Below are positions 1 to 10,110 of a stretch of 64,000 nucleotides of DNA, piece by piece (the first letter of the stretch is position 1; each line of letters starts with the position of its first letter). The stretch is from Gonapodya sp. JEL0774. Its lineage: Eukaryota > Monoblepharomycota > Monoblepharidomycetes > Monoblepharidales > Gonapodyaceae. The notes below the pieces were generated by a model that was not told the DNA's origin, searched no databases, and saw nothing but the letters and a program-made list of their open reading frames with translations. The stretch is taken from positions 223,362 to 287,361 of the forward strand of contig JADIIX010000008.1 in NCBI GenBank assembly GCA_027604505.1. The letters are read 5' to 3'. The position numbers were made by a program, and so were the translations under genes.

Positions 1-802
1 TTCGCGGATGCAACCTTGGCGTGGTGGAAGAAGAGACGCGGTGGCTTGATTATCGCGGAAGATCGTTTGTGGTCTTCTGTTCCAGGTAGATTCTGTTCAT
101 AGAGGCAACCTGAAGAAGAGAGAACTGATACATTTCCGCTCTGGGAAAAAGGTTGGATCATTCTACCATTATCTATGATAGCCTATGGATGGCTTTTGGA
201 AGAAAGAGTGGCTTGGGTGAGTACTTTATTTTTTTAGATGGGTAGATCAGGTAATTGGAGAACTTTTCTTTTCTTTTAGCCCGCAACAATGACAGCGGCA
301 GTCTGCAGTAAGTTCTTCTGGGTCGGTGAACAACCTGAACAGCATAGTAATGACAAATTTTGGGCTTTACTCGTTCCAATCAGTTGGTCTCGGTCAGCTG
401 TTTTTCAATTCCAGGTGGGATATCATTTTGTTTCTGTAAAGTCACATTGTGCTCAAAACTCTAACCATTCAATCTATTGCCAGCTGTAACACGTACCTTG
501 TTGACATTTACCAATCTAACGCTGCCTCTATAATTGCACTTGGCAACTTCCTCCGATTTTCTGTCGGGGCATTCATGCCTCTCATCGTCGTTCCTGCATC
601 GAGCTTGAACCGTGGAACACTCTATTCAATTTTAACGGCCGTCAACCTTGCTGGAATTCTAGGGGTATTTTGGACTGCGCGGTGGGGTACTGTGGTGAGA
701 CTGCACATCAAGCCCTGGAGTGAACGTCCTGGTGCAAGTGAAACACTAGCTGCTGTGTACGGTAAGGGGAGACGTGGTGGAGATGAGGAGTCTGTTGAGT
801 GA
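1..802 (+). CDS. MFS transporter, C-terminal part (5' end outside window)
   Basis: C-terminal half of a major facilitator superfamily exporter of the fungal DHA1 multidrug type; the family moves small molecules across membranes using proton exchange. The first exon, entering at base 1, carries the loop motif AEDRLW, followed by GWIILPLSMIAYGW, which matches the PEDRL...GLLIYGW region of these transporters. The exon ending at 418 reads TNFGLYSFQSVGLGQLFFNS and joins in phase across a 65-nt intron (419-483) to SCNTYLVDIYQSNAASIIAL, the family's Y-L-V-D-x(n)-AAS...A signature, then two hydrophobic helices and a charged tail ending GGDEESVE. A short exon near 280-307 is likely, but my phases between 217 and 343 do not close, so that junction is unresolved. 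The substrate cannot be told. Confidence 0.65.
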
Positions 803-1107
803 AAAAAGCACTTGCCTTGTAATGACTGTATGTAATATACATTTCGTCTACCGCCCTCGTATCTTTACTCCCGAAAACAACACAACTCAACCGACTCAGC
901 GCATAACACATATACCAATTAATCAGAACGGCTATCATTGCGTCAAATTACTGGTTACCGTCTAAAGCACCGGACCTCTCACTGGGAGTGTCGGCCAGGC
1001 TCCTTCGGCCCGGATTCACTGCAGTTTTCAATTTATGGTTTGTGGATATTCCGAGCCAATTTCGAGATCTTTGCGTCCCTCCAATCTCTTTCAACCGGAA
1101 CCAACAT
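803..1107. other. Intergenic, MFS to TANGO2
   Basis: About 300 nt between two genes on the same strand. It presumably holds the MFS 3' UTR and the TANGO2 promoter. An open frame runs in from 988 ahead of the TANGO2 start, but it looks like leader sequence. No clear element seen. Confidence 0.4.
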
Positions 1108-2362
1108 ATGTGCATCGCTTTCGTATCTTTTACCTCGACCCCATCTTCGCGATTCCCTTTCGTCCTGATCGCCAACCGAGACGAGTTTTTTGGCCGCCCG
1201 GCACTTCCTCTCCATATATGGAATACTTTATCAGATGGGGAGGAAGCACCCGAGGTGGACAGACGTCGAATTGTCGCAGGAAAGGACCTCCGAGCTGGTG
1301 GGATATGGATGGGATTGGATGGTGAATCCGGACGATTCGGTGTGATCACCAATTTCCCCGACCACTACGCACATGGGAATGTTGCTAGCTACGCAAATGG
1401 GAATCCAACAAGCGCATCAAGTCGTGGGGACATTCTCAAGCGATGGCTGACTGGGACAGAAATGAATGTGTCTAAATGGTTAAGTTCGAGTCTGGCGGGG
1501 ACGAGTATGACCTATGAAGGATTCTCCGTAATAATTGGACGTGTTGAACCAAGAGAGGCTAGTGAAGTTTTGTCCATGCCCGGTGGAGTTAATGCATCAA
1601 ACGGAACAATAAACCATGTGAACGCCGATGTCTGGTACGCAACCAATCGAGGACTTGAGACAGATATCGTTCAGGGAGGTACGGCATTTGCCATGCCTAG
1701 CTCCAATCCAAAGGATTGTTGCTTCATTGCACAGAAACTGCAACCAGACAGAGTGTACGGCTTGTCCAACGCGCAACTCGGTAAGTGCTCCATATATTTG
1801 GACTTGTGTGCTTCGCAGCACATTTTCCGTACTTTCACTCAGGTGTGTTTGTCACAATTTTGTTCGCCGCTTCTGACCTTCCAACTTCATGTCATCCCTT
1901 CGTCCAGACGCGCCGTGGCCTAAAACCCTCTACGGCACTCACCTACTTTCCTCCTATCTCTCTTCTTTCGAAAGCAGCTCTCATTCTTCCACGTCCGAAC
2001 TAGCTACCCTTGATCACCTTTTCTCGATCCTCTCCCGTACTTCGATTCCGTCTCCCCCACCGATACCCTTACCACCCTCAATGTCATCACTGCATTCGTC
2101 CATATTCGTTAAATCGAATGGTGGTGGTGGGGCATACGGAACAAGAGCGAGTACAGTATTGGTCGTTGATAATGATGGACAATGGACGATGGAGGAAAGA
2201 AGGTGGGACGAGGAGGGTGCAGAGGACGGAACGAGACGGCTGGAAGGTGTTTTTGGATGGCAGGTGGAAGGCGCGGTCAGTAATGATGGCTCTGTGTCTG
2301 TAAGAGAGAGTGCAACGGCGGGGAAAGGTGCAACAAGGGCGGATGTTGATGCCACGCTTTAG
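1108..2362 (+). CDS. TANGO2: TANGO2 / NRDE family protein
   Basis: TANGO2-type protein of about 375 residues. The family is conserved across eukaryotes and is linked to mitochondria, Golgi organisation, and heme or acyl-CoA handling; its reaction is not settled. The start ATG at 1108 is chosen because it gives the family's MCI N-terminus, and the signature ANRDE follows about 28 residues in. Other family blocks seen are RRIVAGKDLRAGGIWMGL, FGVITNF and VYGLSN. A 127-nt intron (1781-1907, GTAAGT...CCAG) splits YGLSNAQL from DAPWPKTL, and the joined exons keep phase exactly (1,128 nt). The C-terminal exon has TVLVVDNDGQ and a Gly/Ala/Ser-rich tail. Its 3' end converges on the stomatin gene 291 nt away. 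Confidence 0.88.
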
Positions 2363-2653
2363 ACCGAGGTTTAAATTGGGGATGCTCCCTGATTGAGAGT
2401 GTCTAGATAACAAGCATGTTCGCAAATCCATGATTTCTGCTGAGTATACCAGATATCCCAGTATATGCCTATCGGGACCAGTTCTGCTGTTGAGGGGCAT
2501 AAGATTTCAAATTTACATCTATATCTTCTATGGACATACTCATATAAGGTGTTGCACGACGTCTCACCTAACTCGGTGAAAGTAGCGAATTCATTTTACG
2601 GAGTTTCATTGCGTGGCAGGAGACGGGGGACGGGGATACCATGGTTTTCAATT

Positions 2654-4738
2654 TCATTTACTCGGTCCTTGAACTGCAATGAGCTCCGTCACGGCCATTC
2701 TCTCCATCCCCTTGTACCCCACCGCATTTGGTGGCTCCGGGGGCATGAAAATAACTTTGGGAAAGAGGATCACGGACCACTCGGAGTAGTGAACAAAAGA
2801 CACACGGTTCAGAAACAAGGCGCTCACTTTTTGTGTCACCGGATTTAGCCATGGCGCTGAGTGTTTCCAGGTAACGGATTTGCATGGCGGCGGGCTGAGG
2901 TGGTTGGAGGAGAAGGTGCGTTGCTTCAAAATCGAGCACAATACACAATTCAAGAGATGCTTGAAATCGAATCTTACGTGGTTGAGGATGTCGGCAGCTT
3001 CTCGCACTATTAGGGACAGAGGAGAGAGATTTCGTGGTGTTACGATATTGTGGCACGGGTCCGTCTGTCTCATATATGGCACCGAAAACAATGAAGCTTA
3101 CTTAGTTTGGCAGCTTGGACTGAGATCAGAATAACAAAGCGTGAATGACTGGCAAAAATCGGGATGACACGTGAAGGCTTTTTCTCACCTTCCGCCCGAG
3201 CTGCAATAATCTTCGACTCTCCGAGTCTTTGCTGTTTTGCGGCCGCGGCTCGCTCTCTATGTGGCCGCGGCGGGCGGGGCCGGCCCGCGCGCCCGGGGCG
3301 GCGGGNNNNNNNNNNCCCCCCCCCCCCCCCCCCCCAAAAAAAGGGCTTTTTGTGACATCGTAAGCGGCGTACGCGATTCCATATGGTACCCACGGAATCT
3401 TGCAACTCGGTTGAGAATTGGAGGTCTTTGAGGAGCATTGCAGTCACGTCCGCGCCCATTTCCTTGGCAGGGACCTCGATGATATCTTGGATCTGATGTG
3501 CGAGAACTTGGAGACGGCAAGTGACGAGGTGATTGCAACAGTACGCCGAAACACACATGCCAACCACCGCTTCATTCACCTTCACGATTCTCCACACATT
3601 CTTGGAGCGTCCGACCACCGATAACTTGCCTGAGAGTGGTTTGGGTGCGTTCTACAAGTGCTCCGCGGACATTCGCAACTGTCCCAAAGTCGCACGTTCA
3701 CTTGAAGTCAATGGGCATCGTGATACCCTTCATTGAGAGGTTGCACTTACCCAAGAAAGCTGCAGAGTATGGATCCACGACCTTCCAGTATAGTACTTTA
3801 AAACCATAACCATCATCAGCGATTATTCGACCCGCGTTTGTTGGCGTGTGACAAATTTCGCAGACTCACCACTGTCAATAGTAACAGTCACGTTGTCCTT
3901 GGTCATCACTACTTGGCGGGGAATATCCTCCACCTGAACTTTGATGTCGATGGCAATAAGATTCTCCGTGAAGAGATTGATGTCTTTGATTCACCCCGTG
4001 AAGGTGATGATCAAGAGAAAGGCAACAAAATTCGACAGCAATCAGGGCTCGCAGCTTTGATGAACATAACCCCATCATACTCTGACGGCTTACAATAGAG
4101 GCCCGGGTCGACAGCACGGTAGTACTTTCCAAATCTGTCGTCAGCAATTTAGACATAAGAGAGAGAATTTGAGCACAAATTCATTTGAGTAAGGAGTTCA
4201 CCTTTGGATAAGCCCCACACTACCTTGGGCTGAGAATTTAGGGAGCGCTACATTACAAAGGTCTTTGGAGAAGCGCATTCAAAATGAACTCTCACGGACG
4301 GTCCTGAAAGGATTCGGAAAGCAGAACAAGCATGGAACAGCTCCAAGAAATCCCATTACATCTTGGGTGCAAAGGTTGAGCTTTCTAATGCCTCGAATAT
4401 ACCTCTGCTTTCGGTCATCATCACCACTCACCACCGATACAGTTTATCATTCCCTCATAAAGTGGGTTATCTGAGGACGGAATGGGCATTTGATGTGAGT
4501 GTGATGCCTGCTGCTGGCGTTCATGTTGCGCGTCTGCCATGGTCGGAAGCCGGGAAGGACTGATAAGGGGAGTGGTTGTCTCTGGGTGGATTCGCGGATC
4601 TAGACCAAGCGACGATGTGCTCATAGAACTCAAGGGCAAACAATCTGGAATGGTCTGATGCCAAGGTGTGTGGAGATGAATCGATGAATCGGGAATCGTG
4701 GTGGTTGTGCAAACTACCCTGGATGTGGCCTCAGTCAT
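2654..4738 (-). CDS. Stomatin (SPFH/band 7) membrane scaffold protein
   Basis: Stomatin-family protein: an inner-leaflet hairpin protein that oligomerises on cholesterol- or ergosterol-rich membrane and modulates channels. Eight or more small exons read in order: YEGMINCIGG; GFLGAVPCLFCFPNPF (hairpin); GSVGLIQRFGKYYRAVDPGL; YINLFTENLIAIDIKVQV; DIPRQVVMTKDNVTVTIDS; LYWKVVDPYSAAFLG; VRGALVERTQTTLRQVIGG; EVPAKEMGADVTAMLLKDLQ; KQQRLGESKIIAARAEG; VREAADILNHPAAMQIRYLE; SAMAKSGDTKVIFMPPEP; and the end TELIAVQGPSK. All are canonical stomatin blocks. A 10-N assembly gap (3306-3315) falls in the intron between LQDSV and AAAKQQRLGES. The start is uncertain: the longest frame begins at 4738, but an in-frame ATG at 4540 (MADAQHER) has a better context (gaccATGg). 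It is divergent from the TMEM135-like gene. Confidence 0.85.
3306..3315. other. Assembly gap (10 N) with artefact-like flanks
   Basis: Ten N flanked on the left by about 65 bases of nearly pure G/C and on the right by a run of 22 C and 7 A. It lies inside a stomatin intron. The flanks are quite unlike the surrounding mixed-composition DNA and probably reflect read-end artefacts; true gap length is unknown. Confidence 0.9.
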
Positions 4739-5186
4739 GGTCCCAACATGTAGCTTACATTTCCCTCTTTACCGTGAAAAGAGATAGATGATGAACGGTT
4801 TCAGAAGATAATAGATCCGGTTGGCTAAATTCGGGCATATCAGCAGTAGGTATTATGTATTTATTCGTGAACTGTCTCCCAACGTTTGGAACAATCTCAC
4901 GCTTACGCTCTCGGCCAAGTCCCGCATTATCCATTCACATGACGGATCCACGGGTTTCTGTCGACTTAACGTTCCTTGAGTTCTGTGACCGAATGGTGAA
5001 GAAGCATCGGCTTCTGAATTGGGGGTTCACACCACAGCACACACACACTTTGGGGGTGACTCCTTCTACCACTTTATTGTTGTCGATTCTAAGCCCATTG
5101 ACGGGAAAATCGAGCATCACGGTCTCCCTTCATTCAAATTTTGGACGTAGAAATTTGAGCCCTTCACAGGAATCGCCAAATCGTGA
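4739..5186. other. Divergent intergenic region, stomatin / TMEM135-like
   Basis: About 450 nt between two divergently transcribed genes, so it presumably contains both promoters. I could not pick out a reliable TATA or other motif. Confidence 0.4.
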
Positions 5187-7855
5187 ATGGCGGACAAGAT
5201 TCATCGGCGAGGGCCGCCGACACCCGCAGACGAAGCAATCACCGCATTCTTGATTCCAGCTTCCCCAGCTGCAACTCCTGTATCCTCATTCACGACTGTG
5301 AACTCCAATCTTGACTTGGCTGCGTCGGGTTCGCCCAAAAACATCTCCCACCCTCCCACAACACACACTGCTCCGAAGCCGCCCACACTCGCTACTGATG
5401 GCAAGGAACCTGATGATAGGCATCACGTGCCTAAACCGGCAAAGGTGCCCAAATGGCACACCTATCGCGCCATTTTCGCACACGCACTCCGTGGGGCAGC
5501 TCGCTCATTTGTGTTGGCATTCCTGGGCCGTGGTGCACTATTGTCTGCCCTCAAATTACTTGTAGCACTTCGCAAAAGGTAAATCTGATGAGGATGCATC
5601 TGGCTTTCTGTGGAAAGTGCTGCGGGGATGTTGTGCCCACAACGGGGTTTCTCATTGCCATGGTTGGAGTTGTACATCCTCTTACAGGGCTAGACGTTGA
5701 CTTTGCCCCTTGCTCACCACCTCAACATCAACCGAAACGCCATTTTAGACCCTCCTCCCTCCTCTCAGCCTTCCAACCCTTCCTCTCTGCCGACGCCCTT
5801 CGCACCGGAGCGGCGTTTTCGGGATTTTCATTCGTGTGGAAGCTCATGACCAACATTGCGGCGAAGCGCAACGGGAGATGGTCATTTTGGAGCGGATTCT
5901 CCGCAGGTGAGTGTCATGACCCAACAACGCGCGGCCCGGCAATTGGTATCTTTTGGGTCCAGTCAAGTTGAGATTTGCTGGACTGGAAACAGGAACTGAG
6001 TGCGACTCCATTGTATTTTATTGTTGTTGGCAAAGCGAAACTGGTAGGGCACCGGGCAGTTGCTGGTTGTCTGTTTCCTTCATCTATGGAAGTTCCTGGA
6101 ACCATCTGTTCATGTAAAAGAGAACGGCCTTTCCCGTCTTTTCTCACTGATATTGTCAAGAGATATTGCGGTACTTGATACTGGTTTGGCTTTGGGAGGA
6201 CTCGAATCATGGATAGGTGTCGAGCACTGTTTCCCACTCTTCCCGTACCTCACCTCCACACTGTGACACTGTTTTCTATTTCATTTGTCGTTTTCTATGC
6301 ACTGAATACCCTGGTTACTCACTTACCGACACCATCCAGGCGCCGTCGCTTCCCTCACTCTCCTCCTCGAGCATCCCACCCGCCGAGGCGTACTCGTTGA
6401 GCAACTTGGCGTACGAGCGATGCAAGCAATCGCCGTAAAAATGCATCTAGGGGGCCACGTGAGAGTGTGGGAGGGTGGTGAGTGGTCACAAGTTCGCTTC
6501 GTGTCCAACGTCAACTGGACAACAGTCCTCTCCCCCCTGATCACTCTGCAGCGGCCCTAACCTTCATCTTTGGGTGTTGTCAAATCATGTACGCCTACAT
6601 CATGCGGCCTTCGACCATCCCTCCAGCATACTACCAGTGGATGATCAAAACTGGTGAGTTTGCCTACTCAGAAAGCTTGGCACTTGCAGTGAAACCCGGG
6701 TCCACCATGCCTCGTATTATTTTGCCAGCTCGTGTCCCTCACGAACTCCTCGATCTTAACCGCCGCAACATACGCCTCCTGGACGCCCCGCACAGTGACG
6801 TTTCGCTCACCACATCGCTCGCTCTCTCCACCATCGCCCGATTTGCCGGTGCCAATGTGGATCAGGCAACACGCGGGTTTTGCGAGTACGCAGAGAGTGC
6901 TACGGGGGGAGCCTGGCCCCTACCAATCGTTCCGTGTGAGGCGCTGCATCCGAGTGACAGCAGTTGCGTACGGTACGATGTGACTCTGTGGGGAAGAGTG
7001 TTTGTGGATATATTCCCTGTGGGTGCTTTTGTCCATCCGTGATCGTTTTATGATCGTCCCTCTTAATGATGCTGTCGCGACTGTGGTAGGTGTATGTCGC
7101 TCTGAATTATATCCCGCTCGTGCTCTTCCGTGCCAAGTCTCTGGTCAAACAGTGCGTCTTGGTACCGACCCTTTGACAAATCCGCCGTTTTACCCTCCTT
7201 CGTACTGTTTTGCATCCAGTCCGGTTCCGCTTATCCTAAAAACACTGCGCTCCACGGTGCAGTCATCGGTCTTCTTGGCATTTTATGTTTCCATATACAT
7301 GGTACAGATTTGTCTTTGGCGGAGAGCTGTAAAAACCGGCATGGTCAAGAGGGATCATAAGTTCGCGTACTGGCTGTGAGTTAATGTAAGCGTGGTGAGT
7401 GGAGTCGATGATTGATGGGAGGAGACCCTTTTTAGATTCGCGATTCCGGCGGCGTCCTCCATCTTCCTGGAAAAACCGAGCCGCCGATCTGAACTTACCA
7501 TGTACGTTGGAGCTGCCGCATTTGAGTAATCATAGGAATTCTCTCAACTCTCGTCTCGTTCTGTGTTGCAAAATGTGCAGGTACGTACTTCCCAAAGCTC
7601 TTGAGGCCCTCTACTACGTTCTTGCCGCGCACGACCTTGCTGCTCCAATTCCCGGCTGGGATATTGCAGCTTTTGCTGTGTCTATGGGAACTATCATGGT
7701 GAGCGCGTCAACGCGTCGTTTCGGTTCCCCTGTTCAAACTTGATGCCCCTTCTGTCGCTCCGTTAATTACAATGCAGGGTTACTATCACACGCAGCCAGA
7801 AGTGCTTAGTCCCCTTCTGAATGGACTGATTCACCGGGTGCTCGGGGCATACTGA
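5187..7855 (+). CDS. TMEM135-like multi-pass membrane protein
   Basis: Homologue of TMEM135, a Tim17-related multi-pass protein of peroxisomes and mitochondria linked to lipid handling and mitochondrial dynamics. ATG at 5187 opens an exon with a disordered Pro/Thr-rich N-terminus and then HALRGAARSFVLAFLGRGAL. Further exons give TGAAFSGFSFVWKLMTNI, GAVASLTLLLEHPTRRGVL, the family block QIMYAYIMRPSTIPPAYYQW, then CEALHPSDSSC, YVALNYIPLVLFRAKSLVK, LRSTVQSSVFLAFYVSIYM, PAASSIFLEKPSRRSELTMY, YVLPKALEALYYVL and the end LIHRVLGAY (stop at 7853). The 'rPxTxPxxY', 'C..lHP...sC' and 'lE+..RR.EL' patterns are diagnostic. About ten exons with short introns. It is divergent from the stomatin gene. Confidence 0.83.
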
Positions 7856-8097
7856 ATCACCGTCGCTAGTGGAATCAAAACCAAATGCAAAGGTATCCGG
7901 AGATGCCGTACTCCTGTGACTTCGTCAGGAGATGAAGGATTTTGATGTTCTCCGCGCCTTTTTTTTTTTTTTTGATTGACGGAGCATGTGCATAGTTGAC
8001 AGTTTATCTGTAAGTAATAATACCACATGATCACTCTGACACGAGATGCCTTGCCCTCCTGCGGCCATCAGTCCGAAGGACTGTAACAAACGAATCA

Positions 8098-9908
8098 ATG
8101 GTATCGACCGATGTTGGCACACAGACTCTACCCTCAGTGGAAACCTCATCTAGGTCTTTGAATGTGATCGTTGTGGGGGCGGGTGCTGTTGGTCAGGTGA
8201 GTCACGTCGTAATGGTGTTAATGGGTCCTGAAGGTTCTGAAGGTTCTCTCCCTGCTCAGGTCTACGCGTATCACCTTCTTGCCGCAGGATGCCGTGTACA
8301 TATGATGGTCAAGGAGAAGTATGTGGATGGAATGACAAAGTATCCTATGCGGGTTATGAGAAGTGCGATTTCTGGCAAAGATTCCCCCATTTTATTTCAT
8401 CTGACTATTCGAAAATGCGTCAATGGTGCTTCTTAAGTTGGCTGGCTTCCTCCCGCGTTTTTGGCATCGCGCCGTTGGCCTCAATCACACAGTCCGAAAT
8501 TCTTTGCACCCACAACAGTCCTCCCAACCGGTTTTGTGCCCACGGACGTGAACTTACCGATAGAAGCAGGGGGCCTTGGAGGACCTATTGACTGGGTGAT
8601 ATTGACAATGGCGAGCGATGCGCTCAGAGGTATGTGGATGAAACGAATGATTATTCAATGACGAAGTCTGACAGCGCCCGGTAGGCCCCTGGCTCCCCTC
8701 TCTGGCGGCTCACTTACCAAATACCTTGTTTCTGCTTCTCCAGCCAGGCCCATCTGACCTTCAGTATCTCGTGTCCTGTGGTGTGAATCGCTCCTTCATC
8801 GCAAAAGGGGTGATCGCCCTCGCAAGCTTCCAAGCCCCACTTCTTCAGGACAGATTTCCGCTTCTGGATAACAAAAAAGCGATTTTTGACGGTGTGGGAC
8901 CCAGTGGGGTGGTTGGAGCCCCGAATATTAGAGAGGAACACCGCACGACTCCCACCCAGCGACTCGTACCACTGATCCCGTCTTTTGCTCATCCGATTGG
9001 TCCCCATTCCCAGCATCACAATCCTACAAACCCCACCAAAAACTCACTGGATATATCTGATGTGGCGGTGCACGAGGTATCACTTCCTCAAACCATAATT
9101 TACCTCAGCCCATTTCCCCATCCGGTTAGTCCTCCGCCCAATGCAACACCGGAAGTGCTACTTAACATAGAAATGCTATGTAGTGCTTTCCAAAAAGGAG
9201 GCCTGGCCGTTGTTAAGGCCGGCAACTGGACTGCGGACGGTGAGCAACATCCTGGGGATCTTGAGTGGCTCGAATCACTTCTTGGGGTGAGTGCGTCTCT
9301 ATGTTATGTGCCTCAGTACACATGGCTTAAAAGTACATGTAACAGCCCTTTCTTGTCGCCTTGGAGACATCTCACTGGCGCTTTCTTGAGCTGGCCCTGG
9401 ATGTTCGCTTGCTCTTTGTCCTGTGGCGAGCCATTCGCGAGATTTCTTGGGCAGAGCAAACAGCCCCATATCCTCAACGAGTCAATGAGCCTCCTTTGTC
9501 TTCCAGGGCAGAGGGTCTGGTTTTTTCCAGTCGCAGAACCTGGACTCATTCCTTTAAAGAATTCTACAAAATCGGCAACTTGTTGCACGTCATGCTTTTC
9601 GTTGGCTTCTTCCCAGCTTTTTTCTCCCCTCTTCTCTTACTTGTTCACTTTTTGAACGCGTCGGGTCTGGTATTTCCTCTCGACTTCGAAGCATTTTTGG
9701 CGTTCCACTTTCACAAAAGTTGGCGGACAGACAAAGTTCCTCATCGATGCTATGATCAATCGGTATGAAAAGGAGGCTCGAGAGAGGAGCCATATTGACA
9801 TTGGAAGCAGTGTGGGTGCTCAGGCGGTGAGTGCCTTAAATGAGCTGAGAAGGGGTAATTGGAGATGGAATGCTTCAGGTCACTGAGGTGGCATCCAAAT
9901 CTTTGTAG
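8098..9908 (+). CDS. Ketopantoate reductase-like (ApbA/PanE) NAD(P)-binding protein
   Basis: Probable ApbA/PanE-fold dehydrogenase. The 33-residue first exon (8098-8196) ends in a Rossmann motif, LNVIVVGAGAVGQ (GxGxxG), and exon 2 (from 8260) continues VYAYHLLAAGCRVHMMVKEKY, the usual second strand. Later exons give DWVILTMASDALR and GPSDLQYLVSCGVNRSFIAK with GVIALASFQAPL, matching the 'LQPG..D..Y....' and 'SYQAPL' stretch of fungal ketopantoate reductase-like proteins. Next come a helical exon with WRFLELALDVRLLFVLWRAI and a C-terminus KFLIDAMINRYEKEARERSH; the last intron joins in phase to TEVASKSL and a stop at 9906. True ketopantoate reductases act in pantothenate synthesis, but many fungal relatives have unknown substrates, so the activity is not assigned. 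It converges on the large coiled-coil gene. Confidence 0.68.
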
Positions 9909-10110
9909 CTGGTGAATAGTATTTATTGTGCAGCCCGCATGAGCAGTGAATGGAGTATGGGGGCTCAATACTCGGTTCGCAACTGCGAATTCGATCACTA
10001 TTGCGTCGTGTTCTGCGTTTCAAAAGTACAGATTGATATCACTATTTTATGAAATGTATAAAATGCATTAATGCGCCTTGCTCTCTGAAGGGAGGTATTG
10101 TCCTCGTTCT

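Noticed and set aside
948-1352. Minus-strand 134-codon frame over the TANGO2 start
   Set aside because: Antisense shadow of the first TANGO2 exon, which has clear family motifs on the plus strand.
3237-3305. CpG-island-like GC block as a promoter
   Set aside because: It is within a stomatin intron and directly abuts N and a homopolymer; more likely a read artefact.
5453-5971. 172-codon plus-strand frame overlapping the TMEM135-like gene
   Set aside because: It only partly covers true exons in the right frame; the rest reads through introns, and the TMEM135 motifs require splicing.
7959-7973. Run of 15 T as a transcription terminator
   Set aside because: It is between two polymerase II genes with no RNA polymerase III gene next to it; treated as simple low-complexity DNA.
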